Positions 8,530 to 19,171 are shown, numbered from the stretch's first letter. The stretch is DNA of 64,000 nt from Candidatus Opimibacter skivensis (GCA_016721905.1 JADKHH010000001.1:434001-498000); one strand, 5' to 3'. The notes: generated from the sequence alone by a model not told the origin. Numbers and translations: made by a program.

Positions 8530-11500
8530 TCACCTCATTACCGTAATATCCCCTACTTTAACCATGATGTCTCCATCAAGGTCATTCCATACAAGCTTAT
8601 ACACATAGACACCAGTTTGAACTTTCTCTCCTTTTGCATTTCCATCCCACCGGAAGGGAACGTTGCCATACTGGCCATACAATAAGCTACCCCAGCGGTC
8701 AAAGATCTCTAGTGAAACCAGACGATCCTCAGGAAGATTGGTAATCACCACCAACTCATCATTGATCTGATCACCGTCAGGTGAAAAAATATTGGGAATA
8801 TAAAAGGTTTCCTCTTCAACAACCCTGATCAGCATTTCATCTTCATATACACAACCAGCTGTATCCTGAACAAGGACAGAAACAAGAGTTGTTACATCAG
8901 GACCAAACCAGAAGTCTTCTATACCAAGGCCAGGAAAAGAAGGATTCCATGATACCGTTGCAACCACTATGCCTTCTGATGATGGTTGGATCAAGGTACT
9001 ATCACCCTTTTGAATGGTGATATCAGGTCCAAGATCAACGGATCCAAAATCCTGATCAGAAACGTTGACTGGGATTTCAATGGTGCAGCCTATTATATCA
9101 GTAACCGAAACGATATGATTGCCCAGGCCCACATTATCAATTAGGAATGGAAGCTGATTCACTGTTGACATTGCTCCATTATCAAGCTGAATAAAATACG
9201 GAGGTGTTCCTTCTGTAATTGATTCTACAAGCAATTGTCCATCAGTACTTCCAGGACATGATGGTGGTATGCTGGTGATCTGTGCTCCTTCCGGGCCAAT
9301 AAATTCGGCATTAAATGTATCTCGTTCCTCACAACCTGCCATGTCACGTACAATCCAAATGTAGAAACCCTCTTCATAGAGAGGTAGCGTTGGTTGCATT
9401 TTAGGACCATCAGGTGTGATCCATGTGATAAGCGCAAAACCCTGCGCACCGGTGATAATCGGTATCAAAACAAAAGTATCTCCTGGACAAAATGTTATGG
9501 TGTCGGCAATATCTTCTGTGAAGAGTGTACAGTTACAATCCGGAGCAGGAATAAACAATGAGGCGTCGCATAACCCTGTTAAGGAAGAAACCATGACAAT
9601 AATATCCTGGTCAACGGGAATATTAGCGATCCTGAATTGACCAGTACCTGCTGTAGTAACATCACCGAAATCTGAGGTGAGCGAATTGGCATTTGTCTGC
9701 AACAGGACCTCATAGCTCAACTGTGCTGCATCACATTCGATGTCACCAACAGTGATAAATGGCAGCTCTTCAATCAATAAAGGAATATCCGAGGAGGCGG
9801 GGCAACCCGGTGATGAGGTATTGAGTGTGTACGTGAGTATATAATTACCAGCAGTCGCTCCTGATGTAGAAATCTGCGATCCTGCAATGGTTGGCCAGGT
9901 ACTTCCTGGTGGACCGTTGGTTATCATCCAACTTCCGGGATCTGCTAATATTATCTGGTCATTGAGATCTGAAACTTCATTCTGACAGATTTCCAAACCT
10001 GCATTATCGAGTATCAATGGTGGACATGCGCAATCCTCCACGACTACCGTAAAAATATAGGTGCTATCCGTGCAAGGCGCCACTGCTGTCTGGGTGATAT
10101 ACACAAACCGATAGCTGCCTGGTGCCACACCAGCAAAATCTACATTTGACGGATTACTGAGATCAACCATGGCGCCGTCAAAATCAGACCATAACCCCGT
10201 GCCATCCCCCTGAATGATAAAAGAGGAGAAATTGATAACTGAACCGCTGTCAGGATGGTTGCAGAGTGTATCTGCAAGTGCACTGAAGGATGTCGAAGGA
10301 GGCGTAACCAGGAAGAGTATGATCGTATCCTCCGGCACAGCACAAAAACCAAATGTGTCAACAGTAGTCGCAATAAGATTGATCTGCGCTGAGGCCACAT
10401 CAAATACAGAAGGCAAATAAAATGTATTCAATGCTCCCGGATCACCAAAACTACCCAGACCGGATGTTGACCAAACAACACCTGTAGCTGACCCTCCGAT
10501 GATTGCATCCAGCTGCACAGATGTAAGTCCACACGTGCTGGTGTCTCCTGAGATGGAAAGGGTCGGTAATTCCTGAATAAATATATCAATCTCTGCACTA
10601 TCGGGGCATCCAACAAGTGGGGCTGCATCAAATGTAAATCGCAAGCCATAAGTGCCGGGGTCACATCCATTAATGATTAAAGTTGAACCTGTAAGCGTAG
10701 CAGGGTTTGAACCAGGTGGAATATTGAATATCTGCCAACTACCGGGAGCACCTGCCTGCACAAAGGCATCAAGCTGAAGCGATGGCATCGAATTGCAAAG
10801 ACCGCTTGGTAAGTTCTGCACCACCAGCAGCGGACATAGACAATCTTCAACCGCGACTACAATATCATATGTAGTCTCTGAACAAGGAGAAGAAGCAGAA
10901 TTAGTCAGGTATTGAAATACATAAAACCCTTCAGCGATCCCGTCAAAATCTACGGATGCCGGATTGGAAAAGTCAACAGGTACACCTGAAACATTTGTCC
11001 ATGTACCCAAAGCATCACCATCGGTAATCAACGCTGGGAAATTAATCACTGAACCATTGGCTGCAGCATTACATATCGTAACGGTATCATTTGCAAAAAG
11101 GGCAAAAGGAGGTTGATTAATAAATAAGGTTACGGTATCACTTTGATTTCCGCACACAGGATCTAATACATTGAGCACTAAAAACAAGCCTGGTGCTATC
11201 GAATCCAAAGGTCCCGGTGTATAGGTTGTGACAGGAGAATTTACATCAGCAAATACACCATCCCCAAGTGTTTCCCAAACAATCGTATACGGACCTGATG
11301 GTGTTATCGATCCGTCCAGCATAACCACTTGTGGTCCGCAAAATGCTACATCAGGTCCTGCATCAGGCTCGACAACAGCACTGACCATGATCACTTCACT
11401 TGAGGATGGAGGGCATCCTGGTTCAGGAGAGTTTAAGGTATAGGTGACAGTGTATGCTCCCGGGTCGGACATATTGGTTGAAAAAAGGCTTCCTGTTAAT

Positions 11501-13791
11501 GTCGCAGGATTGAATCCGGGAGGCTCATCTGTAATACTCCATGCACCTGCTCCACCTTCTTCAAGCAGAGTTGATAAATCAAGCATATCATTAAGAGCAC
11601 ACAGGGGCACCACAGTTGGATTGGTTTCCAATGGAGGACAATCACATAAGATAATATCAACAGGAATATTGTAAGTAATCTGTCCGCATTCAGGAAATAC
11701 ACTCTGGATAATTACAGAGACTATAAAAAACTGGTTGTTGATATCTCCGGGGCCTGGCGTATACGTTACCCTGGTATCACTTTCCACCACTAACGTACCA
11801 TCACCTGCAGAACTCCAGGTAGTTGAATTATAGGGCCCTTCAATATCAATCTCAATGACAATGCTATCACCATCACATATTTCCAGATCCAGAGGAATAT
11901 CAACTGATGGAGCTTCAACGATAGTCAGCTCAAGGGGTTCGCTGGATACAAGGCATGCATCAGGATCAACAGGTACAAAAGACAAAATCACCATACCCGA
12001 CGCTATGTCACCAGGGCCGGGTGTATACAAGGTGCTTTCAGCAAAGGGGTCGTCAAACACACCATCACCTGTGGTTTCCCAATTGCATGGTTCATTACTT
12101 CCGGTGACCTGAGCGAAAATGGCAGCAACATCATTATTACAAATAGTCAATGGAGTATTTACCTCTATGATCAGAGAGGGTTCAATGAATACTGTAAGAC
12201 TTGCTTCTGAAGGTATACATGATCCATTCGGATCCATCCCTGCGAGTGTAAGTGTTACCTGTTCATTTGCAATATCTCCGGGACCTGGCGTATACATTGT
12301 ACTTAGGTCCGCTGGATCATCGAAACTACCATCCCCATCTGTTGTCCAAAGTGATTCAGTAGCTGACCCACCAATAGATCCTGAAATGCTTACAGTTTCA
12401 CCTGCACAGATAGTCTGGTCCGCACCGGTAGATGATGAAGGTGCAGCAATAAAAGTAAGGGTAACTGAATTTGGATTGACTGTCACAGGACAGCCGGATT
12501 CACTCACCATTGACACAATTGTTACTGTAGCACTGATACCAACAGCAAGTTCAGGCACATTCAAAATTCCTGTGACGGGATCAAATGATGGGAAAAATCC
12601 TTCCAGACAGACCAGGATGGATTGGCCATTAGTCACCGGCAAGTCGTTGATTTGGAATGGTGGAAAAAGTGATGCCATGACGACGATATCCGCCTCGAAA
12701 GGAACATCATCACCTACAATTGTAAAATTGATCTCTGTAGGATCATCAGGACAATTTCCAGCACACACATCTCCGCCACCAGACAACATCGCTTCGGGGC
12801 AACTGATTTCCAAACCAAAGAATGAAGTAAAGATATCAAGGCAGGCGCCAGATGGAGGTGGATCAATAATTCCTGTAATCCAATAGTTTCCTCCTCCCTG
12901 AGTCTCACAAAAGTTCGCAGGTACAGTCCACACAAAATCATCAAACAAAACAGCAGGGGGCATGAATGGCGGTATGTCGACAACCGGAATGACATCAGCA
13001 AATACACCGGTTCCTGTGTTAGCCCAACCCCAGCCATCAATTGTACTGCCTGGTGGCATATAATCAAGGCTTAAATCAAATTGACAAGTTGCACCTGTGA
13101 TATCGATCATGACCGGACACGATGCGCAAGGTGAATTATTATCAAAATATCCGCCAGTACAGGCTGCAGTGCCATCATAGGATATGATATAAACAGGCAG
13201 CCCACTTGCACATAAATTGTCACTGTCTATGAATACATTATTCGCCGTACTGCTTTGGATAATAAGGATAGCATTGGCTGGTACAGGTCCTGGAGGGAGG
13301 GCTACCCCACAGCTGAAATTCGCTGCATTGCCCGCTATATAGCTATCCCATTGAAATGAACCGGGGCCAAGGTTGGACACCAGGATATCCGCCGTATTAA
13401 AACCACCGGAACCGGTCCACAGTACCATAAACTCATCACATTGATCTCCTGATCCACCTACCTGGCCATTATCCGGATTGACCATGATATAAAGAACCTC
13501 AGGAGGGTCTACGCAAGGATCAGCCTCACCAGGCACGGATCCTATCAGGGTGCCTTCACCAGCATAAGGATTAAACGTGCCATTATTTCCTAGGTACCAT
13601 TCTACCGAACTTCCCGGATCTATGTTCATTCCGGCTATAGATAAGGTTACACTCTCACCCTCACAAAGTGGTTCAAGGTTGCCGGTTATGGACGAACTGG
13701 TAAATTGCGGGCATTGCGCAAAGGAGGAATGGCAAACCAATAAACTTGCAATGCATAGCAGCGCCGATGTACTTACCCTGTTATTTTTCAT
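8530..13791 (-). CDS. Giant T9SS type B secreted protein with Ig-like repeats
   Basis: A 1753-residue surface or secreted protein. It has a signal peptide (about 1-25, ending SSFAQ), then many beta-rich Ig/PKD-like modules. At least three carry an almost identical YTPGPGDI motif preceded by GDG(S/V)FDDP, and two more are degenerate (YTPGPLDS, YLPSVFDV). Near the C-terminus is a SprB-like repeat (PPSCPGSTDGQL to VTDIIGC) and a final gliding-motility-associated type B sorting domain: PNIFSPDGDQIND, FDRWGSLLY, WDGNAKGEKVQTGVYVYKL. This domain directs export through the T9SS. The role is probably adhesion or surface structure; the ligand is unknown. It stands alone, convergent with queE, and has a -7 element just upstream. 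Confidence 0.9.
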   Translation of the reverse strand: MKNNRVSTSALLCIASLLVCHSSFAQCPQFTSSSITGNLEPLCEGESVTLSIAGMNIDPGSSVEWYLGNNGTFNPYAGEGTLIGSVPGEADPCVDPPEVLYIMVNPDNGQVGGSGDQCDEFMVLWTGSGGFNTADILVSNLGPGSFQWDSYIAGNAANFSCGVALPPGPVPANAILIIQSSTANNVFIDSDNLCASGLPVYIISYDGTAACTGGYFDNNSPCASCPVMIDITGATCQFDLSLDYMPPGSTIDGWGWANTGTGVFADVIPVVDIPPFMPPAVLFDDFVWTVPANFCETQGGGNYWITGIIDPPPSGACLDIFTSFFGLEISCPEAMLSGGGDVCAGNCPDDPTEINFTIVGDDVPFEADIVVMASLFPPFQINDLPVTNGQSILVCLEGFFPSFDPVTGILNVPELAVGISATVTIVSMVSESGCPVTVNPNSVTLTFIAAPSSSTGADQTICAGETVSISGSIGGSATESLWTTDGDGSFDDPADLSTMYTPGPGDIANEQVTLTLAGMDPNGSCIPSEASLTVFIEPSLIIEVNTPLTICNNDVAAIFAQVTGSNEPCNWETTGDGVFDDPFAESTLYTPGPGDIASGMVILSFVPVDPDACLVSSEPLELTIVEAPSVDIPLDLEICDGDSIVIEIDIEGPYNSTTWSSAGDGTLVVESDTRVTYTPGPGDINNQFFIVSVIIQSVFPECGQITYNIPVDIILCDCPPLETNPTVVPLCALNDMLDLSTLLEEGGAGAWSITDEPPGFNPATLTGSLFSTNMSDPGAYTVTYTLNSPEPGCPPSSSEVIMVSAVVEPDAGPDVAFCGPQVVMLDGSITPSGPYTIVWETLGDGVFADVNSPVTTYTPGPLDSIAPGLFLVLNVLDPVCGNQSDTVTLFINQPPFALFANDTVTICNAAANGSVINFPALITDGDALGTWTNVSGVPVDFSNPASVDFDGIAEGFYVFQYLTNSASSPCSETTYDIVVAVEDCLCPLLVVQNLPSGLCNSMPSLQLDAFVQAGAPGSWQIFNIPPGSNPATLTGSTLIINGCDPGTYGLRFTFDAAPLVGCPDSAEIDIFIQELPTLSISGDTSTCGLTSVQLDAIIGGSATGVVWSTSGLGSFGDPGALNTFYLPSVFDVASAQINLIATTVDTFGFCAVPEDTIILFLVTPPSTSFSALADTLCNHPDSGSVINFSSFIIQGDGTGLWSDFDGAMVDLSNPSNVDFAGVAPGSYRFVYITQTAVAPCTDSTYIFTVVVEDCACPPLILDNAGLEICQNEVSDLNDQIILADPGSWMITNGPPGSTWPTIAGSQISTSGATAGNYILTYTLNTSSPGCPASSDIPLLIEELPFITVGDIECDAAQLSYEVLLQTNANSLTSDFGDVTTAGTGQFRIANIPVDQDIIVMVSSLTGLCDASLFIPAPDCNCTLFTEDIADTITFCPGDTFVLIPIITGAQGFALITWITPDGPKMQPTLPLYEEGFYIWIVRDMAGCEERDTFNAEFIGPEGAQITSIPPSCPGSTDGQLLVESITEGTPPYFIQLDNGAMSTVNQLPFLIDNVGLGNHIVSVTDIIGCTIEIPVNVSDQDFGSVDLGPDITIQKGDSTLIQPSSEGIVVATVSWNPSFPGLGIEDFWFGPDVTTLVSVLVQDTAGCVYEDEMLIRVVEEETFYIPNIFSPDGDQINDELVVITNLPEDRLVSLEIFDRWGSLLYGQYGNVPFRWDGNAKGEKVQTGVYVYKLVWNDLDGDIMVKVGDITVMR

Positions 13792-13801
13792 AAATATGAG
13801 C

Positions 13802-13809
13802 CAAAGGTA
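13802..13809 (-). promoter_or_regulatory. Bacteroidota -7 element before the giant T9SS gene
   Basis: On the minus strand the sequence reads TACCTTTG, a perfect match to TAnnTTTG, ten bases before the start codon. This implies a very short leader. No clear -33 element was found. Confidence 0.4.
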
Positions 13810-13887
13810 AGTATACTCCAGAGGTTAATCTAATGATGTCCGGAGGGTACGCAAATGGAATGTAAAGGCACCGAAAAATGGGAACTG

Positions 13888-14670
13888 TTATTCGGTTCTA
13901 AACTCATAAACCATTGGGCCAATAGACCTTCCACCCTTCATATCCGGAATAGGTGGCCCGATACTATATAGTTCAATGGCCATCTTACCCTCGATGGATT
14001 TAAAGGCAAAAGTCTGCTTCTGCCCCTTTTCGTCGATCAGATCAATAGTACGTGAAGCAGGTTCTGTTTCCTCAAGACAGTCGCCTGCATAACACAATAC
14101 ATACCCAAGGAATGGTTTCATGCCATTCAATTGACCGTTTGGCAGAAAGGCCACCTGATGCGGAGCCAGATTCCCTTCATTAAAAAAGGCATATTCGCCA
14201 GCAAGGATGCATTCATTGAGTAAATATTCAAAGCCAACATTCTCCCCATCAATTGGACGCACTCTATTAAATGTTGAAAAGCCTGTTAATTTGGTCCAGG
14301 CAGTATCAATCAATTGAATCGAAGTATCTCCGTCCAGCACAAAATACATATCCCCAAACAGAGAAGCACCTACAATTTTAAAAGTACAGCCATCTGCCGC
14401 AAGCGAAAACGGAAGACTGAATTTTTCGAATCCATTATCCACCAACACACTGTCGTCGTCCCAAAAATTCAATTCCAGGCAAAAATGCGGGACATCAACA
14501 GGCATTTTATCCGGACACTTTCCCAGCACCGTCGCATTGACAAATTTACCTGTTGGAGGAGCGCATGGCGCTGGCACTTTTGAAGCACCAGAAGTGCATG
14601 CCTGAATGATAAAAACAATAGCCATGATTACTTGAATACCAATCAGGAGGCGTGAGTTAAGTATTTTCAT
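13888..14670 (-). CDS. Lipoprotein of unknown function
   Basis: A 260-residue protein with a lipoprotein signal: a hydrophobic stretch (about 8-23) followed by the lipobox-like IIQAC (cysteine 25). The mature part holds several cysteines and aromatic residues but no motif I recognise. The start codon overlaps the stop of the upstream DUF2238 gene by four bases (ATGA), so the two are translationally coupled and likely act together at the envelope. No function is proposed. Confidence 0.75.
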   Translation of the reverse strand: MKILNSRLLIGIQVIMAIVFIIQACTSGASKVPAPCAPPTGKFVNATVLGKCPDKMPVDVPHFCLELNFWDDDSVLVDNGFEKFSLPFSLAADGCTFKIVGASLFGDMYFVLDGDTSIQLIDTAWTKLTGFSTFNRVRPIDGENVGFEYLLNECILAGEYAFFNEGNLAPHQVAFLPNGQLNGMKPFLGYVLCYAGDCLEETEPASRTIDLIDEKGQKQTFAFKSIEGKMAIELYSIGPPIPDMKGGRSIGPMVYEFRTE

Positions 14671-15383
14671 TTTTGTTTGGATTCTTTTTTCATATCCCTT
14701 ATTTCATCCTTCGAATATATATTCCCGAGATTCTTGATCAGGGAAACTATGGTAGTGGCCATCATAGCACCAAGAAACGCCAGGAACACATCCTTTTGCG
14801 CATCCCATATGTCACCTTGTGTGCCCAGGTATGCATCCCCTTGCTCCGGAAAAAAAACATCCGCAACACCCCACTCAATCAACTCATAAAATGCACCAAT
14901 GGACAAGGCTAATTCAATAGGCAGTGCCCAGGAAACCCATCTCGGAAATTTAAACCACTTCAAAAACAATTCACGCATCGGATAAGCCAGCAGGAATCCA
15001 AAACCAAAATGTACTATCCGGTCATAATGATTCCTTGACCAGTTAAACTGATCCTGCAACCAGTATCCAAAGGGATTCTCCGCGTATGTATATTTAGATC
15101 CATAGACGTGCAAACAAAGATATACACAGAGTAAAAGATAGCTCAGGTCACTAAACTGGTATTTTCGGTAGGTATAAACCAATACGGGTAAAAACAAAAG
15201 GACCAGCAGGTTCTCAAGCATCCAATTGGATATATCAGTTGTACCCATAAATGAATTGACCCAGACCAGGAGAAAAACAAGGATGAAACCCATCAGCCAA
15301 TAATTGGATCTCAATGGGGTCCTGTGTGTCGAAATAGCAATGGTAAAGGACATTGGCTGTAGGGATAGTTGGTTGGATAGCAA
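14667..15383 (-). CDS. DUF2238/YjdF family membrane protein
   Basis: A 238-residue protein with about six membrane helices. The segment DRIVHFGFGFLLAYPMRE (around 140-157) and the following ELALSIGAFYELIEW block with YLGTQGDIWDAQKD are characteristic of the DUF2238 (YjdF) family. Function is unknown. The second methionine (MSFTIA, residue 12) may be the true start. Four-base overlap with the downstream lipoprotein gene. Confidence 0.85.
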   Translation of the reverse strand: MLSNQLSLQPMSFTIAISTHRTPLRSNYWLMGFILVFLLVWVNSFMGTTDISNWMLENLLVLLFLPVLVYTYRKYQFSDLSYLLLCVYLCLHVYGSKYTYAENPFGYWLQDQFNWSRNHYDRIVHFGFGFLLAYPMRELFLKWFKFPRWVSWALPIELALSIGAFYELIEWGVADVFFPEQGDAYLGTQGDIWDAQKDVFLAFLGAMMATTIVSLIKNLGNIYSKDEIRDMKKESKQK

Positions 15384-15439
15384 TGTTACAGCTTATTTCT
15401 AAGTCAGGCAATACATACCTGCCTGCAGAAATTCGGTAC

Positions 15440-15667
15440 TTACATTTTTTCGCAGGGGCCTTTTGTATAGACCTTGATACCGGCACATTCCGCAGCGCAT
15501 GCATTACTATACGTTTTGTTGTTACAGCCACAGACAGGATCATACTGCATGGTACAGACACAGTCTGCAACTGGTTTCTCTATGCACCTCTTCGTGGTGC
15601 ATCCACCCAGGCTAACCAGCAGAAATAATTGCAAAAGGAGTATTACTCTCAGGAATGGTCTTTTCAT
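15440..15667 (-). CDS. Kazal-type protease-inhibitor-like lipoprotein
   Basis: A 75-residue protein with a lipoprotein signal (LVSLGGC, cysteine 23) and one Kazal domain: the spaced cysteines CVC...PVCGCNNKTYSNAC...C...GPC and the NKTYSNAC core are diagnostic. Kazal domains block serine proteases by a substrate-like loop; the residue at the predicted P1 position is methionine, which would suit elastase- or subtilisin-like enzymes (inference). The mature protein would be tethered in the periplasm or on the outer membrane. A 16-bp perfect hairpin lies just upstream of its start. Confidence 0.82.
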   Translation of the reverse strand: MKRPFLRVILLLQLFLLVSLGGCTTKRCIEKPVADCVCTMQYDPVCGCNNKTYSNACAAECAGIKVYTKGPCEKM

Positions 15668-15668
15668 A

Positions 15669-15708
15669 ATATAAGGTTACCTTTTAATTATGAAAGGTAA
15701 CCTTATAT
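15669..15708. terminator. 16-bp perfect hairpin after the RND operon
   Basis: Arms 15669-15684 (ATATAAGGTTACCTTT) and 15693-15708 are perfect inverted copies with an 8-base loop. It lies between the RND permease stop and the Kazal gene start, both on the minus strand. There is no long T-tract, so it could be a terminator or an operator of the Kazal gene. Confidence 0.55.
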
Positions 15709-15741
15709 CATGTATTGACGATGATCCTGGGCAATGAAAAA

Positions 15742-18700
15742 TCAAAACTTTTCAGCCCACCAGTGCTTAACATTGTGCCCGACAAGGTACATCGCCGGTA
15801 AAATGACCAGGGTAATGAAGGTCGCAAATCCAAGCCCAAAAATGATGGTCCAGGACAACGGACCCCAGAACGCAACGCTATCACCACCTAGGAAAATCTT
15901 TGGATCACCAGTGGACAACAAACTGGCAAAATCTATATTAAAACCAATGGCCAGTGGAAGCAATCCAAGGATAGCTGCAGTAGCAGTCAGTAGCACTGGT
16001 GTCATACGTATCCGGCCCGCCTCAATAATCGCCTCCCTCACCTCCATGCCATCATGTCGAAGTTTGTCCGTAAACTCAACAAGCAGAATTCCATTCCGCA
16101 CAACAATTCCAGCAAGCGCCACAATTCCAACCCCCATCATGATCACCACAAAATCCATATTGAAAATAGCCATGCCGAGTAAAACACCGATGACAGAAAA
16201 AACAACTTCAGTCATAATAATGAGTGTCTTTCCGATCGAATTAAACTGAGCTACCAGAATCAATAAGATGATAAAAATAGAGATCACCAGCGACCGTCCA
16301 AGGAAATTGATGGCATCCAGCATCTCCGCGTCTTCACCCGCAAAGCCAATGGTAACACCATCTTGTTGTGGTATTTGGGCAATAGCGTCCTTGACGGCAT
16401 TGACCACTTGCGTTTGCTTCGGTTGAAACTCTGCAGTGATGTTAGAGGAAATGGTAACAATACGCTCGAGGTCTTTTCTTCTGACGCCACCGAATGTATT
16501 CGTATAATTTATGTCGGCCAGTGAACCCATCGGGATAGACCTTAAAATGCCACCCATGTTCATATCCCTGAATGTAATATTTAGATTTTCGACTGCATTT
16601 ATATTCGTGCGTTGGTCTTCCTTCAAACGAATCATTACCGGTATCTCATCTTCTCCATCTCTGAACTTGGTGGCTTCCCTTCCCAGGATTGCTGTTCTGA
16701 ATTCAGATCCGATCTGAAGTGTACTGACTCCTTCTCTGTTGGCCCGATCACGATCGATCTCAATGCTTATCTCTGGTTTGCTGACGATCATGTCGCTCCG
16801 GAGTTCTTCAACACCGGGGATAGCCAGTGAATCGAGATAATGATGCACCAATTTGGAAGCGGCAATCAATTTATCAAAATCATCTCCGATGATTTCTACA
16901 GAAATTGGTTTTGGCGTTGGTGGGCCTCCTTGTTCCTGATCCACTACAATTTCGGCTCCGGGTATGATACCACTGGTCGCCTTACGGATTTTATCCATAA
17001 AATCCCGGGTACTGACGCCATTGCGTTTACTATACTCCACGAAGGCCACACCTACTTTGCCCTTATTTGATGTAGCAGCGCGATCAAACTGGTCTTCTGA
17101 TGCACCAAGTGCCACATTCGTAATCACCGATTCAACCATCGGATTATTTTCACCTAGTGTTTCAATGACTTTGGCTTCAATGACACTTGTCAGAGAATCG
17201 GTTACGTTAACATCAGTACCTACCGGCAATGTCAGATAGACATAAATAAAATTCGGATCAGCCTTAGGGAACAGCACCACATTGGATTGTCTTGTCAACG
17301 TGATACCGCAGGAAGCAAAAAGAAGTATGGTCATTCCGAAAAGGAGCTTCCACGGATGTCGTAAAGCCCAGGCGAGAAATCCTGCATACCTGGATTGAAT
17401 TCCGGGCCAGCCTTTTTGCTGAAACCACTTCACACCCTTTGATAAAACATACTTATAGAGGAAGGCGAAAACAATACATACCAACACAAAATTGCCCATC
17501 CCTATATTGCCGGACATATAAAACGCGACAGTAGTCAGTACCAGCAGAGCATATCCAAAAATCCGTCTTCTCTTTTGCTTTGCAGGGTCAATTATTTTTC
17601 CTTCCCTGACAGGATCTCCCATAAACCAAACAGCAAAAACAGGATTGATCACATAGGCTACAAGAAGTGAAGCCGTGAGTGTGATGATAATCGTAACAGG
17701 AAGGTAATGCATGAACTTACCAAAAATCCCGCCCCAGAATACCAGGGGAAAGAATGGCGCAAGCGTCGTAGCCGTACCAGATAATACAGGTAAAAACACT
17801 TCACCTGCGGCTTTCTTCGCGGCTTGAACGATGGTGAGCTTTGGTTCATCGTGATATATCCGGTGGGTATTCTCCATGACCACAATAGCATCATCCACCA
17901 CAATACCCAAGGCAAGCAAAAAGGCAAACAAAACAATAAAATTCAATGTAAATCCTAATGCTGGCAGAATCATAAAGGCAATACACATCGACAATGGAAC
18001 AGACATGGCTACGAAAATGGCATCCGTCAGTCCCATAAAAAACATCAGGATCAACGTCACCAGGATAAACCCGATGATAATCGTATTGATCAGGTCATGT
18101 AAGGTCACGCGTGTAGCCCGGCTTTGATCACCTGTGATGGTCACTTCAAGGTTCTCGGGGAATTCATTTTTCTGTAAATCTTCTACGATGATCTTTATCT
18201 TATCAGAAGCTTCAATCAGATTCTCACCAGTCCGTTTGATAACATTCAGCGAAATGACATTTCTTGTATTGAGGCGGCTAAAACTCTCCTGCTCTTCATG
18301 ACCCATCTTCACCTCGGCTACATCCTTGAGGAACATAATCGCTCCAGCCTGTGATGAAATCACAAGGTTCTTTATTTCTTCAACACTCTTAAAATCGCCC
18401 CGGATAGAAACGGATCTGGTCATACCACCGATATCCACATTACCAGCAGATATAGTTGCATTTTCATAAGCAAGTGCATTTTCAATGTCCCGGAATGTGA
18501 GTGTGGCTGCCGCCAGCTTGTATTTATCAACATTGATCTGGACTTCCTTTTCCAGCGCACCTATCATATCAACCCTGGTAATCTCCCTCATCTCTTCAAT
18601 TCGATCCTGCACTTTGTCGGCAAAATCCTTGAGTCTGTCCAGACTGTAATCACCTGCAATATTGACATTCATGATCGGTATCTCCGAGATATCAAATTCA

Positions 18701-19098
18701 GTGATGGTCGGATCATCCAATAAGTCAGAGGGCAGGTCCCGCTTAGCCTTATCCACACCATCTTTTACTTTTTGCTTGCATTGAGCTACATCAAGATCAG
18801 TGTTAAACTCAACGATGATATTGGAGAAATCCTGCACAGAGGAGGAGGTGATTTTCTTTACACCACTCAAGCCTTTCAGTTCTTTCTCAATAGGTTTGGT
18901 AACCAATTGCTCGATATCCGAGGGCGAAGCTCCCGGATAGATCGTTGTCACAAATATCTGCGGCACGGTCACATCCGGAAATTGTTCCTTAGGAATGGCC
19001 ATATAGGACATTATACCCGCCAGGGTAATCAAAACCGTAATGATAAAAATACTCGTACGGTTATCTATGGACCAGGAGGTTAATTTAAACTCTTTCAT
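15742..19098 (-). CDS. RND efflux transporter permease, HAE1/AcrB-like
   Basis: A 1118-residue inner-membrane proton-driven pump of the RND superfamily. It shows the twelve-helix, two-loop layout: an N-terminal helix followed by MAIPKEQFPDVTVPQI, a first porter loop, helices with ALGIVVDDAIVVMENTHR (the TM4 aspartates of the proton relay), a second loop and a repeated helix bundle. It is somewhat longer than AcrB because of an insert around 505-560. It closes the operon tetR-tolC-adaptor-RND. The substrate (drug, metal or metabolite) cannot be read; the absence of heavy-metal-type motifs argues for organic compounds. Confidence 0.93.
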   Translation of the reverse strand: MKEFKLTSWSIDNRTSIFIITVLITLAGIMSYMAIPKEQFPDVTVPQIFVTTIYPGASPSDIEQLVTKPIEKELKGLSGVKKITSSSVQDFSNIIVEFNTDLDVAQCKQKVKDGVDKAKRDLPSDLLDDPTITEFDISEIPIMNVNIAGDYSLDRLKDFADKVQDRIEEMREITRVDMIGALEKEVQINVDKYKLAAATLTFRDIENALAYENATISAGNVDIGGMTRSVSIRGDFKSVEEIKNLVISSQAGAIMFLKDVAEVKMGHEEQESFSRLNTRNVISLNVIKRTGENLIEASDKIKIIVEDLQKNEFPENLEVTITGDQSRATRVTLHDLINTIIIGFILVTLILMFFMGLTDAIFVAMSVPLSMCIAFMILPALGFTLNFIVLFAFLLALGIVVDDAIVVMENTHRIYHDEPKLTIVQAAKKAAGEVFLPVLSGTATTLAPFFPLVFWGGIFGKFMHYLPVTIIITLTASLLVAYVINPVFAVWFMGDPVREGKIIDPAKQKRRRIFGYALLVLTTVAFYMSGNIGMGNFVLVCIVFAFLYKYVLSKGVKWFQQKGWPGIQSRYAGFLAWALRHPWKLLFGMTILLFASCGITLTRQSNVVLFPKADPNFIYVYLTLPVGTDVNVTDSLTSVIEAKVIETLGENNPMVESVITNVALGASEDQFDRAATSNKGKVGVAFVEYSKRNGVSTRDFMDKIRKATSGIIPGAEIVVDQEQGGPPTPKPISVEIIGDDFDKLIAASKLVHHYLDSLAIPGVEELRSDMIVSKPEISIEIDRDRANREGVSTLQIGSEFRTAILGREATKFRDGEDEIPVMIRLKEDQRTNINAVENLNITFRDMNMGGILRSIPMGSLADINYTNTFGGVRRKDLERIVTISSNITAEFQPKQTQVVNAVKDAIAQIPQQDGVTIGFAGEDAEMLDAINFLGRSLVISIFIILLILVAQFNSIGKTLIIMTEVVFSVIGVLLGMAIFNMDFVVIMMGVGIVALAGIVVRNGILLVEFTDKLRHDGMEVREAIIEAGRIRMTPVLLTATAAILGLLPLAIGFNIDFASLLSTGDPKIFLGGDSVAFWGPLSWTIIFGLGFATFITLVILPAMYLVGHNVKHWWAEKF

Positions 19099-19171
19099 AG
19101 CAGAAATAATAGCTTTAATAAAAGCTTTGTTGAAAATTCAATTGGTGTCAGTAACTTGGATATAGGGGCTG

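Noticed and set aside
12119..12886. 255-residue plus-strand ORF inside the giant T9SS gene
   Set aside because: It is antisense to a clearly coding, repeat-containing region and shows only low-complexity Ser/Pro/Thr text.
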